Shown: positions 7,980 through 16,353, numbered from the stretch's first letter. The stretch: 64,000 nt of DNA from Stackebrandtia albiflava (GCF_007994225.1 NZ_VLLL01000009.1:1-64000), one strand, 5' to 3'. Notes: generated from the sequence alone by a model not told the origin. Numbers and translations are program-made.

Positions 7980-8867
7980 TCAGCGGGTGGAGGGCGGCGG
8001 CCGGAACTGCTCAAGGTCCGCGACACCGTCGGCCACGTCGGGTCGGCGGCAGACGAAGTCGGGGACCGGTTCGACCCGGTCCCGGTCGATCATGGTGATG
8101 TCCTCGGCCAGGATCTCGATCAGCTTGTCCTCCTCCCTCGTCATGGCGTCACGCAGTCCGTTGATCGCCTTGTCCATCGACTCCACGACCTCGGCGGGGT
8201 TCTCACCCTCGACCGTGACGCTGAAGGTCTCCTGGAGGCTCATGGCCTCACCGGTGGTCGCGATCAGTCCCAGCCCGATCGCCAGGCCCGGGCCCATCGA
8301 ACCGAACGCGACCGCGGCCCCGGCTATGGTCCCGACGACCTTGGCCACGGCCATCAACTTGTCGAAGAACCCCTTCTCCTCCTTCTTGATCTGCTTGAGG
8401 ACCTCGATGATGCCGTCCTGGAGTTCCAACATGTCCCGCTGGACGGTCTCCTCAATGTCCCGGGTCGCCTGCACGGCCCGGCGGACGTTCTCCGCGAGGA
8501 AGACCTGGCGGATCCGCACACCGTCGAACGGTGTCAGGAAGTTGTCGACGAAGTCCTTGGCGGTGTTTCCCTCCCAGTAGGTGAGCCGGGTGCGGATCCG
8601 TGCCATGGCGTCGGAGATCTCGGCGGAATCCAGTGTGGCCTTGGTGTACTCGATGTGTTCGAGCATCGGGTCGTACTTTCCGGGGTCCAGCTCGGCGGCC
8701 CACCGGAACCGTTCGATGACGTCGGCGTACGGCTCGATCAACCTGCTGAACTTGTCTCCGGCCGGTGCCGCGTAGGCGCACTCGACCATGAAGTCCGACT
8801 CGGCGATCTTCATGAACAGTTCCTGGATCTCGACCGCCTTGGTCATGATGTCGTCACTGTTGCTCAC
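7980..8867 (-). CDS. WXG100-like (ESX-type) protein with hydrophobic hairpin, unknown function
   Basis: A 295-residue alpha-helical protein, third in an operon with a YbaB-like gene. The N-terminal half is predicted helical and contains TYWEGNTAKDFVDNFL, a W-x-G turn between helices as in WXG100/ESX substrates. Residues about 165-205 (VVGTIAGAAVAFGSMGPGLA onward) form a Gly/Ala-rich hydrophobic segment that could be a membrane hairpin. No Sec signal is seen, so export, if any, would be by a type VII route. It starts in an ATGA overlap with the 212-residue upstream protein. No catalytic domain is recognised, so it is not clearly a toxin. Confidence 0.65.
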   Translation of the reverse strand: MSNSDDIMTKAVEIQELFMKIAESDFMVECAYAAPAGDKFSRLIEPYADVIERFRWAAELDPGKYDPMLEHIEYTKATLDSAEISDAMARIRTRLTYWEGNTAKDFVDNFLTPFDGVRIRQVFLAENVRRAVQATRDIEETVQRDMLELQDGIIEVLKQIKKEEKGFFDKLMAVAKVVGTIAGAAVAFGSMGPGLAIGLGLIATTGEAMSLQETFSVTVEGENPAEVVESMDKAINGLRDAMTREEDKLIEILAEDITMIDRDRVEPVPDFVCRRPDVADGVADLEQFRPPPSTR

Positions 8868-9502
8868 GGCTTCGGCTCCTCGTCCAGTACGACGACCTCA
8901 CGATGGTCCGGGCCGAACGGCACCGGCGACTCCCGCAACTCCACATGGGTGTCGTGCTCGGCGCCCGGCATCATGATCGTCGGTATCTCCTCAGGTGCCT
9001 TGACCAGCCGGTCGTCCTGGGCGAACCCGGCCACCGTCTCCCGGACCGCCTCGGCGGTCGCCTCGTCCCGGGAGGCGTAGGAGTCGGCGACCTGTATCAG
9101 CACCGTGCCGGTGATCTGCAGGTTCCACGAGGTGTCTCCCAGGACCTCCTGCAGGCGGTCGCGCAATCCCTTCAGGTGCGGATACACCCGGCTCCGGGTC
9201 TCGACGCTCTCCCATGTCAGCCCGGACGGCTTCCCCTTCTCCCACGGACGTTCCCAGACGACCTTCTCGGGCAGCAGGGTGGTGCGCGTGCCGGTCTCGT
9301 CCTCGTCGACCATCACGTCCTCGTCGCGGGTCGGCACCAGCCTGTCCTCGGTGCGTTGGAACGCCTCCGACTCCCGCCAACTGGAGTTGTGCAGGTGCCG
9401 GGTGGCCTGGGCGTAGTACGCCGCGACCAACGGGAACTGGTTCGCGCCGGCCCAGTACAGGTCCGACAGCTCGGCGACGAGGGCCTCGTTCGGTTCAGCC
9501 AT
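8864..9502 (-). CDS. Hypothetical protein of the ESX-like operon
   Basis: A 212-residue, largely acidic protein of unknown function, between a YbaB-like and a WXG-like gene. Visible features are an N-terminal helical stretch with LSDLYWAGANQFPLVAAYYA and a long helix AVRETVAGFAQDDRL. The C-terminal tail is rich in Pro, Glu and Asp. There is no signal peptide, transmembrane helix or catalytic motif. The ATG at 9502 is preferred because GGAG lies 9 nt upstream; an in-frame GTG at 9508 is possible. It overlaps the upstream gene by 8 nt and the downstream gene by 4 nt. It may be a chaperone or partner of the WXG-like protein (inference from context). Confidence 0.65.
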   Translation of the reverse strand: MAEPNEALVAELSDLYWAGANQFPLVAAYYAQATRHLHNSSWRESEAFQRTEDRLVPTRDEDVMVDEDETGTRTTLLPEKVVWERPWEKGKPSGLTWESVETRSRVYPHLKGLRDRLQEVLGDTSWNLQITGTVLIQVADSYASRDEATAEAVRETVAGFAQDDRLVKAPEEIPTIMMPGAEHDTHVELRESPVPFGPDHREVVVLDEEPKP

Positions 9503-10010
9503 GTTCACGTGCTCCGTTCCGCCGAATGGAGGTCAGCCGCCGGTTGTACTCGCTCATCACGACCGCCACCGCCGAGTTGATCTCGGCAGCCATCGACGTC
9601 TCGTCGCGACGCAACAGGTGGAGGGTGCCGGGCCGGATCCGCAGGGCGAAGCCGTCGCGGCCGCTCATCCTGGCACGGACGTGGCCGTGCTCGGAGATCC
9701 CGCGCACCGTCAGGTCCGCGACCGCCTCGCCCAACCTGCGACGTCCCGCCACGACGCGGTCGCGGTCCTCGGCCGCCCACGACGCCCGGTGCCGTTTCAT
9801 CACCATCGTGGTGGCTTTGCGGTAGCCGGCCACGGCACCGTTGACGGCGGACGACACCGCGGTGTCGAGGGTCCGCTCCTCATGGCCGTTCAGCCCGGTG
9901 AGTCCGAACTCGACGGTTATTCCGGAGGTTCCGGTGGCCTTGGCGCGCACCGTCCGGCACGGCGACACGGCGTTAACGCTGACGCGTTTCAGGTCTACGA
10001 TCAGTGGCAT
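9495..10010 (-). CDS. YbaB/EbfC-like protein, first gene of ESX-like operon
   Basis: A 171-residue protein. The C-terminal MAAEINSAVAVVMSEYNRR resembles the dimerisation/tail helix of YbaB/EbfC nucleoid-associated proteins. The N-terminal part carries a beta-strand pattern (ITVEFGLTGLNGHEERTLDT) longer than in canonical YbaB of about 105 residues. The ATG at 10010 has GGCGGGAA just upstream. YbaB-like genes often neighbour WXG100/ESX genes in actinomycetes, and a second such module occurs at 26875-28633. It is divergent from the SARP regulator across 136 bp. Confidence 0.6.
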   Translation of the reverse strand: MPLIVDLKRVSVNAVSPCRTVRAKATGTSGITVEFGLTGLNGHEERTLDTAVSSAVNGAVAGYRKATTMVMKRHRASWAAEDRDRVVAGRRRLGEAVADLTVRGISEHGHVRARMSGRDGFALRIRPGTLHLLRRDETSMAAEINSAVAVVMSEYNRRLTSIRRNGAREHG

Positions 10011-10021
10011 GTTTCCCGCCT

Positions 10022-10112
10022 CGTGACAGAGGGACTTCGAATCGGGCGCGTGGCCCGTCGCCATCACTCTGCGGGGCCCGGCGTGTCGGAACCCTGCCGA
10101 AAACCTGTCACG
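10022..10112. promoter_or_regulatory. Inverted pair of CGTGACAG half-sites in the divergent intergenic region
   Basis: CGTGACAG at 10022-10029 and its reverse complement CTGTCACG at 10105-10112 flank the middle of the 136-bp region between the YbaB-like operon and the SARP regulator. This could be a looped or paired operator; the binding protein is unknown. Confidence 0.35.
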
Positions 10113-10146
10113 GCGCGGATTCCGCCGAATCAGGAAGAGGGCCACA

Positions 10147-12915
10147 GTGGCGGTGTTCCGAGTCCTCGGGGCCGTGGCGGTCGAGAACGACGGGGTTCCG
10201 GTCGACGTCGGTCCCGCGTCACGCCGCGCGTTGCTGGCGGTCCTGCTGGTGGAGGCGGGCAGGGTCGTCTCCACCGACCAGTTGCTTCACCGGTTGTGGC
10301 CGGATTCGCCACCCCACAACGCCCGCCGGAACCTGTACAGCTACCTGTCGCGGCTGCGAACGGCGTTGGGCGGAGACGGCGTCCTGGAGCGACGGTCGGG
10401 CGGTTACGTCCTGTCGGTCGACCCCATGCGGGTCGACATGCACCGGTTCCGCAACCTGGTGATCCGGGCCCGCCAGGCCACCGACGACGCCGAGGCCGCC
10501 GAACTGTTCGCATCGGCCCTCGACCTGTGGCGCGGCGACGCCTTCGAGGATTTGGACGTGCCGTGGCTGCAGGCGGTCGCCGGCGTACTGGCCGCCGAAC
10601 GTCTCGCCGCCGAACTCGACCACGACGACGTCCGGCTCCGGCGTGGCCGGCACGGTGAGCTGCTGCCCGTCCTACAGGAACGCGCCGCCGTCCATCCGTT
10701 CGACGAGCGCGTGGCCGGGCAACTCATGCTCGCCTCGTACCGGTCGGGGCGGCAGTCACAGGCACTCGACCACTTCCGTGAGCTGCGGGAACGACTCGTG
10801 AGTCAACTCGGCAGCGAACCGGGACCCGAACTGTCCCGGTTGCACCGTCGCATCCTCGGCCGTGACGCCTCACTGGATCTCGTACCCGCCACCGGGGCGG
10901 CACGGTCGGTGGTACCCCGGCAACTGCCCACCCCACCCGGCGGCTTCGTCGGACGCTTCGCGGACCTGGGGTTCCTCGACGACGTCGTGGCCGACGGACA
11001 CCGGCTCGCGGTACTCACCGGCGCGGGCGGGATGGGCAAGACCTGGCTCGCCGTCCACTGGGCACAGACGCAGCGGGAGCGGTTCCCCGACGGCCAGTTG
11101 TTCCTGGATTTGCGCGGCTTCGATCCGCACGAGGAACCCGTTGCCCCGAAGGTGGCGATCCGGGATCTCCTGGCGGCGTGGGGGATTCCACCCCGGTCGA
11201 TGCCGGTCGGCCTGGACGCGCAGGCGGGCCTGTTCCGCAGCCTGTCCGCCGACAAGCGGGTGCTCGTCGTGCTGGACAACGCCAGGGACACCAGGCAGGT
11301 GTCGCCGTTGTTGCCGGGCGGGGCCGGTTCGTTGACCGTCGTCACCAGCCGCTCCGACCTCACCGGCCTGGTCACGGCCCACGGCGCACGGCGTCGGGGG
11401 CTGCGTCCGCTCGACGACCGGGACGCCCGGGACATGCTGCGGCAGCGCGTCGGCCACACCCGGATCGCCGCCGAACCCGAGGCCACGGACGAACTGCTCA
11501 CCCACTGCGCCGGGCTGCCGCTGGCGCTGGGCATCCTCGGAGTGCGGGCGGCGCTGTGGCCGGAGCTGCCGTTGGGCACCCTGACCGCCGAACTCAACCG
11601 CGCCCGGCTGGACGCGCTCGACTCCGGCGAGCTGTCGGTCGGAGTCCGGGCGGTGTTGGACACGTCGATCGCGGTGGCGAGCCCTGAGGCCGTGCACGTG
11701 TGGCTCCTTCTCGGGATCGCTCCGGGAGCCGACATCTCACCGGCCGCCGTCGCCAGCGTGGCCGCGATACCGGAATCGACGGCGGCGGCACTGTTGCGGG
11801 AACTGACGTCTGCGCACCTCGTCGACCAACCCGCCCCGGGACGCTTCCGGATGCACGACCTGACCAGGCTGTACGCCGCCGAGCGGGCCGCCGCGGACCT
11901 TCCCCGCGACGCACGTGAGGCCGCGCTGCTCCGCCTGACCGACCACTACCTGCACACCGCGTTCGCCGGGGAACGCCTGATCAGTCCACATCGGCCCGTC
12001 ATCACGCTCGACGATCCCGCCGTCGGCACGGTCCACTCGACGTTCGCCGACGAGGACGAGGTTCATCGCTGGTTCGACGCCGAGTTGGCGAACCTGACCG
12101 CGATACAGCGGCTCGCGGCCTCGCACCACCGGTACGACCGGGTGTGGCGGATCGCGTGGTCCATGGAGAGCTACCTGTACTCCCGCGCGCTGATGCACCT
12201 GTCGGCCGGCTTCTGGCGGCCGGCGGTGGAGGGCATGGCGCACGTCGCGGACCCGGCGATCGAGATCGTCTGCCGTCGTAGGCTCGCGGTCGGTCTGGCG
12301 TTCACCCACCGGGTGGACGAGGCCACCGAACACTACCGCCGAGCGCTGGAACTGTGCCGGGTGACCGGCGACCGGGAGCAGGAGGGCTTCGTCCATCGCG
12401 GCCTGACCGTCATGCACACGACACACGGCGATTACGCCCGGGCGGTTTCGCACGGTGAACGCGCGTTGCGGCTCTTCCGGGAACTCGGTGTGGCGCTTCG
12501 GGAAGCCGAGTCCCTGAACAACCTGGCGTGCGGCCACCTGGGTCTCGGCGACCTCGGAAGGGCGCGCGTCCACGCCGAGGCGGCCCTGGACATCGCGCGC
12601 CGCCTCGATCACTCCGGCATGCTGGGGTTCGTCCATTCCACACTGGGCGACATCGCGCATGCGGAGGAACGTCACGAGACCGCGCTGGAGCACTATCGAC
12701 TGTCGGTGGAGCGGTTCGGGTCGGACGAGGACCTGGACCGGGTGGACGTGATCGAGTCGATCGGTGACGTGCTTCGGGATCTGGGCAGGGACGACGAGGC
12801 CCGGGAGCACTGGCTAGAGGCGCGCGACATGCTCCGGCGGCAGCGCCGCGACGACCGCGCCGACGCCCTCACCACGAAACTCGCCACATCGGACACGGCG
12901 CCGCCGACCACATAG
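10147..12915 (+). CDS. AfsR/SARP-type regulator: BTAD, NB-ARC and TPR domains
   Basis: A 922-residue signal-transduction regulator. Residues 1-95 form an OmpR-type winged helix (RRALLAVLLVEAGRVVSTDQ, then LSRLRTALG). About 100-245 is the bacterial transcriptional activation domain (LVIRARQATDDAEAAELFAS). About 275-560 is an NB-ARC STAND ATPase with the P-loop GAGGMGKTW near residue 292, a Walker-B-like VLVVLDNARD and a GLPLALGILG motif. About 690-890 contains tetratricopeptide-like repeats (ATEHYRRALELCR, AVSHGERALRLFRELG, ARVHAEAALDIARRL). SARPs often activate specialised-metabolism genes, but no biosynthetic cluster is visible nearby. The GTG start is preceded by GGAAGAGGG. Confidence 0.92.
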   Translation: MAVFRVLGAVAVENDGVPVDVGPASRRALLAVLLVEAGRVVSTDQLLHRLWPDSPPHNARRNLYSYLSRLRTALGGDGVLERRSGGYVLSVDPMRVDMHRFRNLVIRARQATDDAEAAELFASALDLWRGDAFEDLDVPWLQAVAGVLAAERLAAELDHDDVRLRRGRHGELLPVLQERAAVHPFDERVAGQLMLASYRSGRQSQALDHFRELRERLVSQLGSEPGPELSRLHRRILGRDASLDLVPATGAARSVVPRQLPTPPGGFVGRFADLGFLDDVVADGHRLAVLTGAGGMGKTWLAVHWAQTQRERFPDGQLFLDLRGFDPHEEPVAPKVAIRDLLAAWGIPPRSMPVGLDAQAGLFRSLSADKRVLVVLDNARDTRQVSPLLPGGAGSLTVVTSRSDLTGLVTAHGARRRGLRPLDDRDARDMLRQRVGHTRIAAEPEATDELLTHCAGLPLALGILGVRAALWPELPLGTLTAELNRARLDALDSGELSVGVRAVLDTSIAVASPEAVHVWLLLGIAPGADISPAAVASVAAIPESTAAALLRELTSAHLVDQPAPGRFRMHDLTRLYAAERAAADLPRDAREAALLRLTDHYLHTAFAGERLISPHRPVITLDDPAVGTVHSTFADEDEVHRWFDAELANLTAIQRLAASHHRYDRVWRIAWSMESYLYSRALMHLSAGFWRPAVEGMAHVADPAIEIVCRRRLAVGLAFTHRVDEATEHYRRALELCRVTGDREQEGFVHRGLTVMHTTHGDYARAVSHGERALRLFRELGVALREAESLNNLACGHLGLGDLGRARVHAEAALDIARRLDHSGMLGFVHSTLGDIAHAEERHETALEHYRLSVERFGSDEDLDRVDVIESIGDVLRDLGRDDEAREHWLEARDMLRRQRRDDRADALTTKLATSDTAPPTT

Positions 12916-13007
12916 GACGAATGAGTAGGATCGCCGTGTTCGGCAGTATGCGCGGTAGAACCGGTTCGTGCACTCGCCTCGTCGTCGGTGAGCCGCCGGT
13001 ACGCGCG

Positions 13008-13481
13008 TCAGTCCGGGCCGACGTTGCGCACCCACACGGGGAACGGCGCGGCCTCGGGCTCGGTCCATGCCGATTCCGCCCCGCCTACGTCGTCCAGATC
13101 CCCCCAGGGGATCAGACCCGGTTGCTCATCGTGCAGGAAGTCCGCCACGATGCCGGCGAGATCCGCCGTGGGTGTGTAGCGGCTCCCGAACGGCAACTCC
13201 GCAGCGGACACCGAGGCCGTCGAACAGCGGAGCTGCCCCGCCTGCGTGTCGTGCCACACGTAGAACGTCGCCACGCCGGGAAAGCCCACCTCCTTGACGC
13301 GATGCCGGACCGCGGCGACGACATGATCGAAGGCGGCCACCACCTCCGGAACCGATACCGCGCCACGGTCTTCGACGGTGGCCCCCAACCACCGGGTGTT
13401 GGCACTCATCTCCCGCCGACGGTCCCCGGGATCCAACACCGGCGGCTCGTCCGCGACCTCGGCGATGTACGTCAACAACAC
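13008..13481 (-). CDS. Hypothetical protein
   Basis: A 157-residue cytosolic protein with no family I can name. It has a beta-rich start (LLTYIAEVADEPPVLD), helix VPEVVAAFDHVVAAVRHRV, strand ATFYVWHDTQAGQLRCSTAS and ELPFGSRYTPTADLAGIVADF, then an acidic tail ending in PVWVRNVGPD. The GTG at 13481 is favoured: GATACT lies 6 nt upstream with no SD, consistent with leaderless expression. An ATG at 13409 would remove the first strand. It is convergent with the SARP gene; the 92 bp between them hold nothing notable. Confidence 0.6.
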   Translation of the reverse strand: MLLTYIAEVADEPPVLDPGDRRREMSANTRWLGATVEDRGAVSVPEVVAAFDHVVAAVRHRVKEVGFPGVATFYVWHDTQAGQLRCSTASVSAAELPFGSRYTPTADLAGIVADFLHDEQPGLIPWGDLDDVGGAESAWTEPEAAPFPVWVRNVGPD

Positions 13482-13539
13482 CCGGGAAGTATCCCCTCGA
13501 CGTCCTCGACCCGACGATCGCGGCACCGGCCGTCGCAGC

Positions 13540-14487
13540 TCACTCCCGCGACGGTGACCTTCGCAGGGCGGCGCGTTGTGCCGGGGTCAACCGGTCGGGG
13601 GCGGCGGTCGCGACGAGGGTTCCGGCCGCGGTCGCACGTAGTGTCACGGGATCGGCGACCGCCGGATGCGCCCGGATCACGTCCACGGCGGCGGTGACAC
13701 GGTCCCGGGGCCACCGGAGCGCGGCGGAGAGGACGTCCACGGTGACGGGCCGGCCCGCCTGCACCGTGGCGGCGATGACGGTCAGCGCGTCGGCGAGTGC
13801 GGCCTCGGTGAGGTCGTCACCGCTCATCTGTGTGTGGATGCGACCGAAGAACCGGCTCATCGCGGCGAGCCGGGTACCGGCGGGGGTGTCGGGGCCGAAG
13901 GTCTCGACGCCTCGCCGTGCCGCCTCGGCCACGGCGGCGTGGGCGCCCGCGTCGGAACGCCAGGCGCGGAGCCAGGCGTCCTCGTCGACGACGTACCGTT
14001 CGCGGCGGCTGCCGGGTTCGGTGTGCCGGGTGACCAGGTCCATCGTCTCCAGTAGTGCGATCGCCTTCGACACCGACGCCGGGCTCACCCGGAGCGAGTC
14101 CACCAGTTCGGCGGCGCTGCGTCCGTCGGTGTCGGCGATGAGCAGGGAGACGAACACCCGGGCGGTCATCCGGGGCAGACCGGTGGCCGCCAGCGACGCC
14201 GCGATCTCCTCGACGACCTCACCGCCTTCGGTGGTCCCTTCGGCGATCTCGGGTGAGGTGGCCCTGCCGGGCCTGCGGGAGCGGGCGCGGGCGTCGGCGG
14301 TCCTGTCCGCGGCGTCCGCCCGGTACGCGCCGGGTGAACCGTTGCGCATCACCTCGCGGCTGACGGTCGACGTCGGTCTACCGAGACGGCGTCCCATCTC
14401 GGCGAAGCCGAGGCCCTCGTCGAGCCACGCCTCGATGTTCCGGCGGTCCTCGTGTGTGAGCCTTCGACCCGGCATCCTCGTCCCCAC
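13540..14487 (-). CDS. GbsR/MarR-like regulator with N-terminal IS30-type HTH (HTH_38)
   Basis: A 315-residue DNA-binding protein with two different HTH modules. Residues 8-60 (LTHEDRRNIEAWLDEGLGFA, GRPTSTVSREVMRNG) match the N-terminal domain of IS30-family transposases. Residues about 92-165 are a GbsR/MarR winged helix (LPRMTARVFVSLLIADTDGR, SAAELVDSLRVSPASVSKAI, LVTRHTEPGSRRERYVVDED). The C-terminal 110 residues contain a further wHTH-like segment (PVTVDVLSAALRWPRDRVTAAVD). There is no transposase DDE domain, so it is a regulator with a co-opted transposon HTH. It is divergent from the 83-residue protein/serine hydrolase operon. Confidence 0.85.
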   Translation of the reverse strand: MGTRMPGRRLTHEDRRNIEAWLDEGLGFAEMGRRLGRPTSTVSREVMRNGSPGAYRADAADRTADARARSRRPGRATSPEIAEGTTEGGEVVEEIAASLAATGLPRMTARVFVSLLIADTDGRSAAELVDSLRVSPASVSKAIALLETMDLVTRHTEPGSRRERYVVDEDAWLRAWRSDAGAHAAVAEAARRGVETFGPDTPAGTRLAAMSRFFGRIHTQMSGDDLTEAALADALTVIAATVQAGRPVTVDVLSAALRWPRDRVTAAVDVIRAHPAVADPVTLRATAAGTLVATAAPDRLTPAQRAALRRSPSRE

Positions 14488-14508
14488 CTGTGCGTTTCAC
14501 GGCAATAC

Positions 14509-14559
14509 GTTGCAACGATCCTAGCGGCAGCTTGCATTCACTCACATCATGGTTGCAAC
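14509..14559. promoter_or_regulatory. Two identical GTTGCAAC palindromes, candidate operator
   Basis: GTTGCAAC at 14509-14516 and 14552-14559, 43 bp centre to centre (about four helical turns), with a TTGCA half-site between them. They lie directly upstream of the HTH_38/GbsR regulator in an AT-rich gap, fitting autoregulation. Confidence 0.5.
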
Positions 14560-14596
14560 AATATGCGCTCTACGAGGTTTTTTGCTCGCATCTTTA

Positions 14597-14625
14597 TTGA
14601 CGATTTCAGAAACGCAACGTAGCTT
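14597..14625 (+). promoter_or_regulatory. Promoter of the serine-hydrolase operon
   Basis: TTGACG (-35) and TAGCTT (-10) with a 17-bp spacer, ending 24 nt before the ATG at 14650. It lies in a locally AT-rich stretch. Confidence 0.55.
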
Positions 14626-14649
14626 TCGTTCATGCGAAAGGAGAAGCAC

Positions 14650-14901
14650 ATGGAACACGTGATGGCGGTGTCCACCGTCTCCGGCGAGGGGTTCTGGGAC
14701 GGACTGCGACGCGCCTATGTGGACCTTCCCGGTGGCGTCGCCTGGAGGCTGGCGGTCGCGAGCAGAGACGGGACCAGGGCCGTGAACATCCTCACCGCCG
14801 CCTCGACCGAGGACGTCCGGCGGATCTTCGACTCCCACGTCGGGGACACCGCCGTGACCGAGTTCTTCGAGGTCGACGCCGCCAACGCGGTGGGGCTGTG
14901 A
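14650..14901 (+). CDS. Small hypothetical protein coupled to serine hydrolase
   Basis: An 83-residue soluble protein of unknown function. It reads as one alpha/beta unit: MEHVMAVSTVSGEGFWDGLR, PGGVAWRLAVASRDGTRAVN and STEDVRRIFDSHVGDTAVTE. The overall pattern resembles small ferredoxin-like-fold proteins. The ATG at 14650 is decided by AAAGGAG 6 nt upstream. Its stop overlaps the GTG start of the serine hydrolase, so the two are translationally coupled. It is under the divergent promoter facing the HTH_38/GbsR regulator, which probably controls it. Confidence 0.7.
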   Translation: MEHVMAVSTVSGEGFWDGLRRAYVDLPGGVAWRLAVASRDGTRAVNILTAASTEDVRRIFDSHVGDTAVTEFFEVDAANAVGL

Positions 14902-16280
14902 CGATGCCGATCGACATCCCACGGGCCGAGGCCCACCTCAACGCGCTCCTCCCCCGGTACGGCATCCCGAGCGCCGCGGTCGGCGTACTCCACGACGGTG
15001 AGGTCACTGCGTTCGCCGCCGGGGTCACCGACGTCGAGACCGGGACGTCCGCGACGTCCGAGACCGTGTACCAGTGCGGTTCCATGACCAAGACCTGGAC
15101 GGCCCTGGCGTTCATGCAACTGGTCGACGAAGGCGGAGCCGACCTGGACGAGCCGGTACGCGCGCAGCTTCCCGGGTTCGCGGTGGCCGACCCCGAGGCG
15201 ACCGCGCGGATCACCCCCCGTCACCTCCTCCACCACACTCACGGGATCGCGGAGTCCTTCGGTGATCCAGGTGAGGACGACGACGTGTACGCGCGCATGA
15301 CCGCCGCGATGTCCGACGCCCCTCAGATGTTCCCGCCGGGAAGTACCCACGGATACAGCGCGGCACTGGGTTACGCGTTGCTGGCACGGATCCTGGAGGT
15401 CCACGACGGAGAACGCTGGGACGAGGTCATGCGGCGCAGACTCCTCACACCGCTGGGGCTCGTGGACACCCACACCCGGCCCGAGGACGTCGACCCGGCC
15501 CGCACCGCGACCGGTCACCTGATCCGGTCCCTGGAGGAGGGACCGTTCCGCACGCCCGTCGACCACCTGCCGCGTGCCTTCGGTCCCGGCGGCAACATCA
15601 CCTCCACGGTCCGGGAGGTCCTGGCGATGGCACACGTGGTCGTGTCCGGCGGCCTCGCACCGGGTGGCGACCGCGTGGTCTCCGCCGAGGCCGTCCGCGA
15701 GATGACCGGATCACGGGTGCCCGTGCCGGACCCGTACCTGATCGGTCCGCAGTGGGCACTCGGCCTGGTCGTGTGCGATTGGGACGGCCGGACCGTCTAC
15801 GCCTCCGACGGCAGCACGATCGGTCAGAACGCCAGACTCCGCGTCTTCCCGGATTCGGGCACCGCCGTCACCGTCCTCACGAACGGCGGTCCACGGGAGC
15901 CCTTCCACCGCGAGGTGTGCGACGAGATACTCGGGCAGCTCAGCATGCCGGCCGCCCCCGGGCCACCGGTTCCCCGCAAGTCGCGGCCGGTGGACCCGTC
16001 GCGGTACACCGGTGTGTACCGGAACCTCGGCACGCGCTACGAGGTCTCGGCCGAGGGCGGTGACCTCCACCTGACGTTGGAGCTGGACCCGATGCAGGCC
16101 GCCGTCATGGGAAGGCCGCCCCGCATCCGGTACGACATGCTGCCGATCAGCGGGACCCACTTCCTCATGCCGCCGACCCACCCGTTGGAGGACCCCCAGA
16201 CCGTGGCACTGTACGACTTCACCGACGGCCCGGCCCGCTTCCTCCACACCAACGCCCGGATACACCGTCGCCTCGACTGA
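14898..16280 (+). CDS. Serine hydrolase of the class C beta-lactamase/DD-peptidase family
   Basis: A 460-residue penicillin-binding-protein-like hydrolase. SMTK near residue 62 is the nucleophile S-x-x-K. The second motif reads Y-S-A (HGYSAALGYALLARIL) where most members have Y-x-N. A C-terminal lipocalin-like extension (about 360-460, SRYTGVYRNLGTRYEVSAEG) is typical of EstB/PbpE-like proteins. There is no signal peptide, so the enzyme is probably cytosolic, arguing for esterase or peptidase activity rather than secreted beta-lactamase. The start is GTG overlapping the preceding stop; an ATG lies 6 nt further on. A bidirectional hairpin follows. Confidence 0.85.
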   Translation: MTMPIDIPRAEAHLNALLPRYGIPSAAVGVLHDGEVTAFAAGVTDVETGTSATSETVYQCGSMTKTWTALAFMQLVDEGGADLDEPVRAQLPGFAVADPEATARITPRHLLHHTHGIAESFGDPGEDDDVYARMTAAMSDAPQMFPPGSTHGYSAALGYALLARILEVHDGERWDEVMRRRLLTPLGLVDTHTRPEDVDPARTATGHLIRSLEEGPFRTPVDHLPRAFGPGGNITSTVREVLAMAHVVVSGGLAPGGDRVVSAEAVREMTGSRVPVPDPYLIGPQWALGLVVCDWDGRTVYASDGSTIGQNARLRVFPDSGTAVTVLTNGGPREPFHREVCDEILGQLSMPAAPGPPVPRKSRPVDPSRYTGVYRNLGTRYEVSAEGGDLHLTLELDPMQAAVMGRPPRIRYDMLPISGTHFLMPPTHPLEDPQTVALYDFTDGPARFLHTNARIHRRLD

Positions 16281-16311
16281 CGGCGGTGCCCCTCCCGGGT
16301 CCGGCCGTGGG

Positions 16312-16353
16312 CGCGCGATGCGGTCCCACCGGCGGGTGAGACCGCATCGCGCG
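16312..16353. terminator. Bidirectional terminator between serine hydrolase and ABC permease
   Basis: A 14-bp perfect stem (arms 16312-16325 and 16340-16353, CGCGCGATGCGGTC) with a 14-nt loop, directly abutting the permease stop codon. Confidence 0.75.

Noticed and set aside
12921-13697. Plus-strand 258-codon frame downstream of the SARP gene
   Set aside because: It overlaps two minus-strand genes and encodes Arg/Gly/Pro-rich sequence without domains.
13540-14487. IS30 insertion sequence
   Set aside because: Only the N-terminal HTH resembles IS30; there is no DDE domain, no terminal inverted repeats and no target duplication seen.
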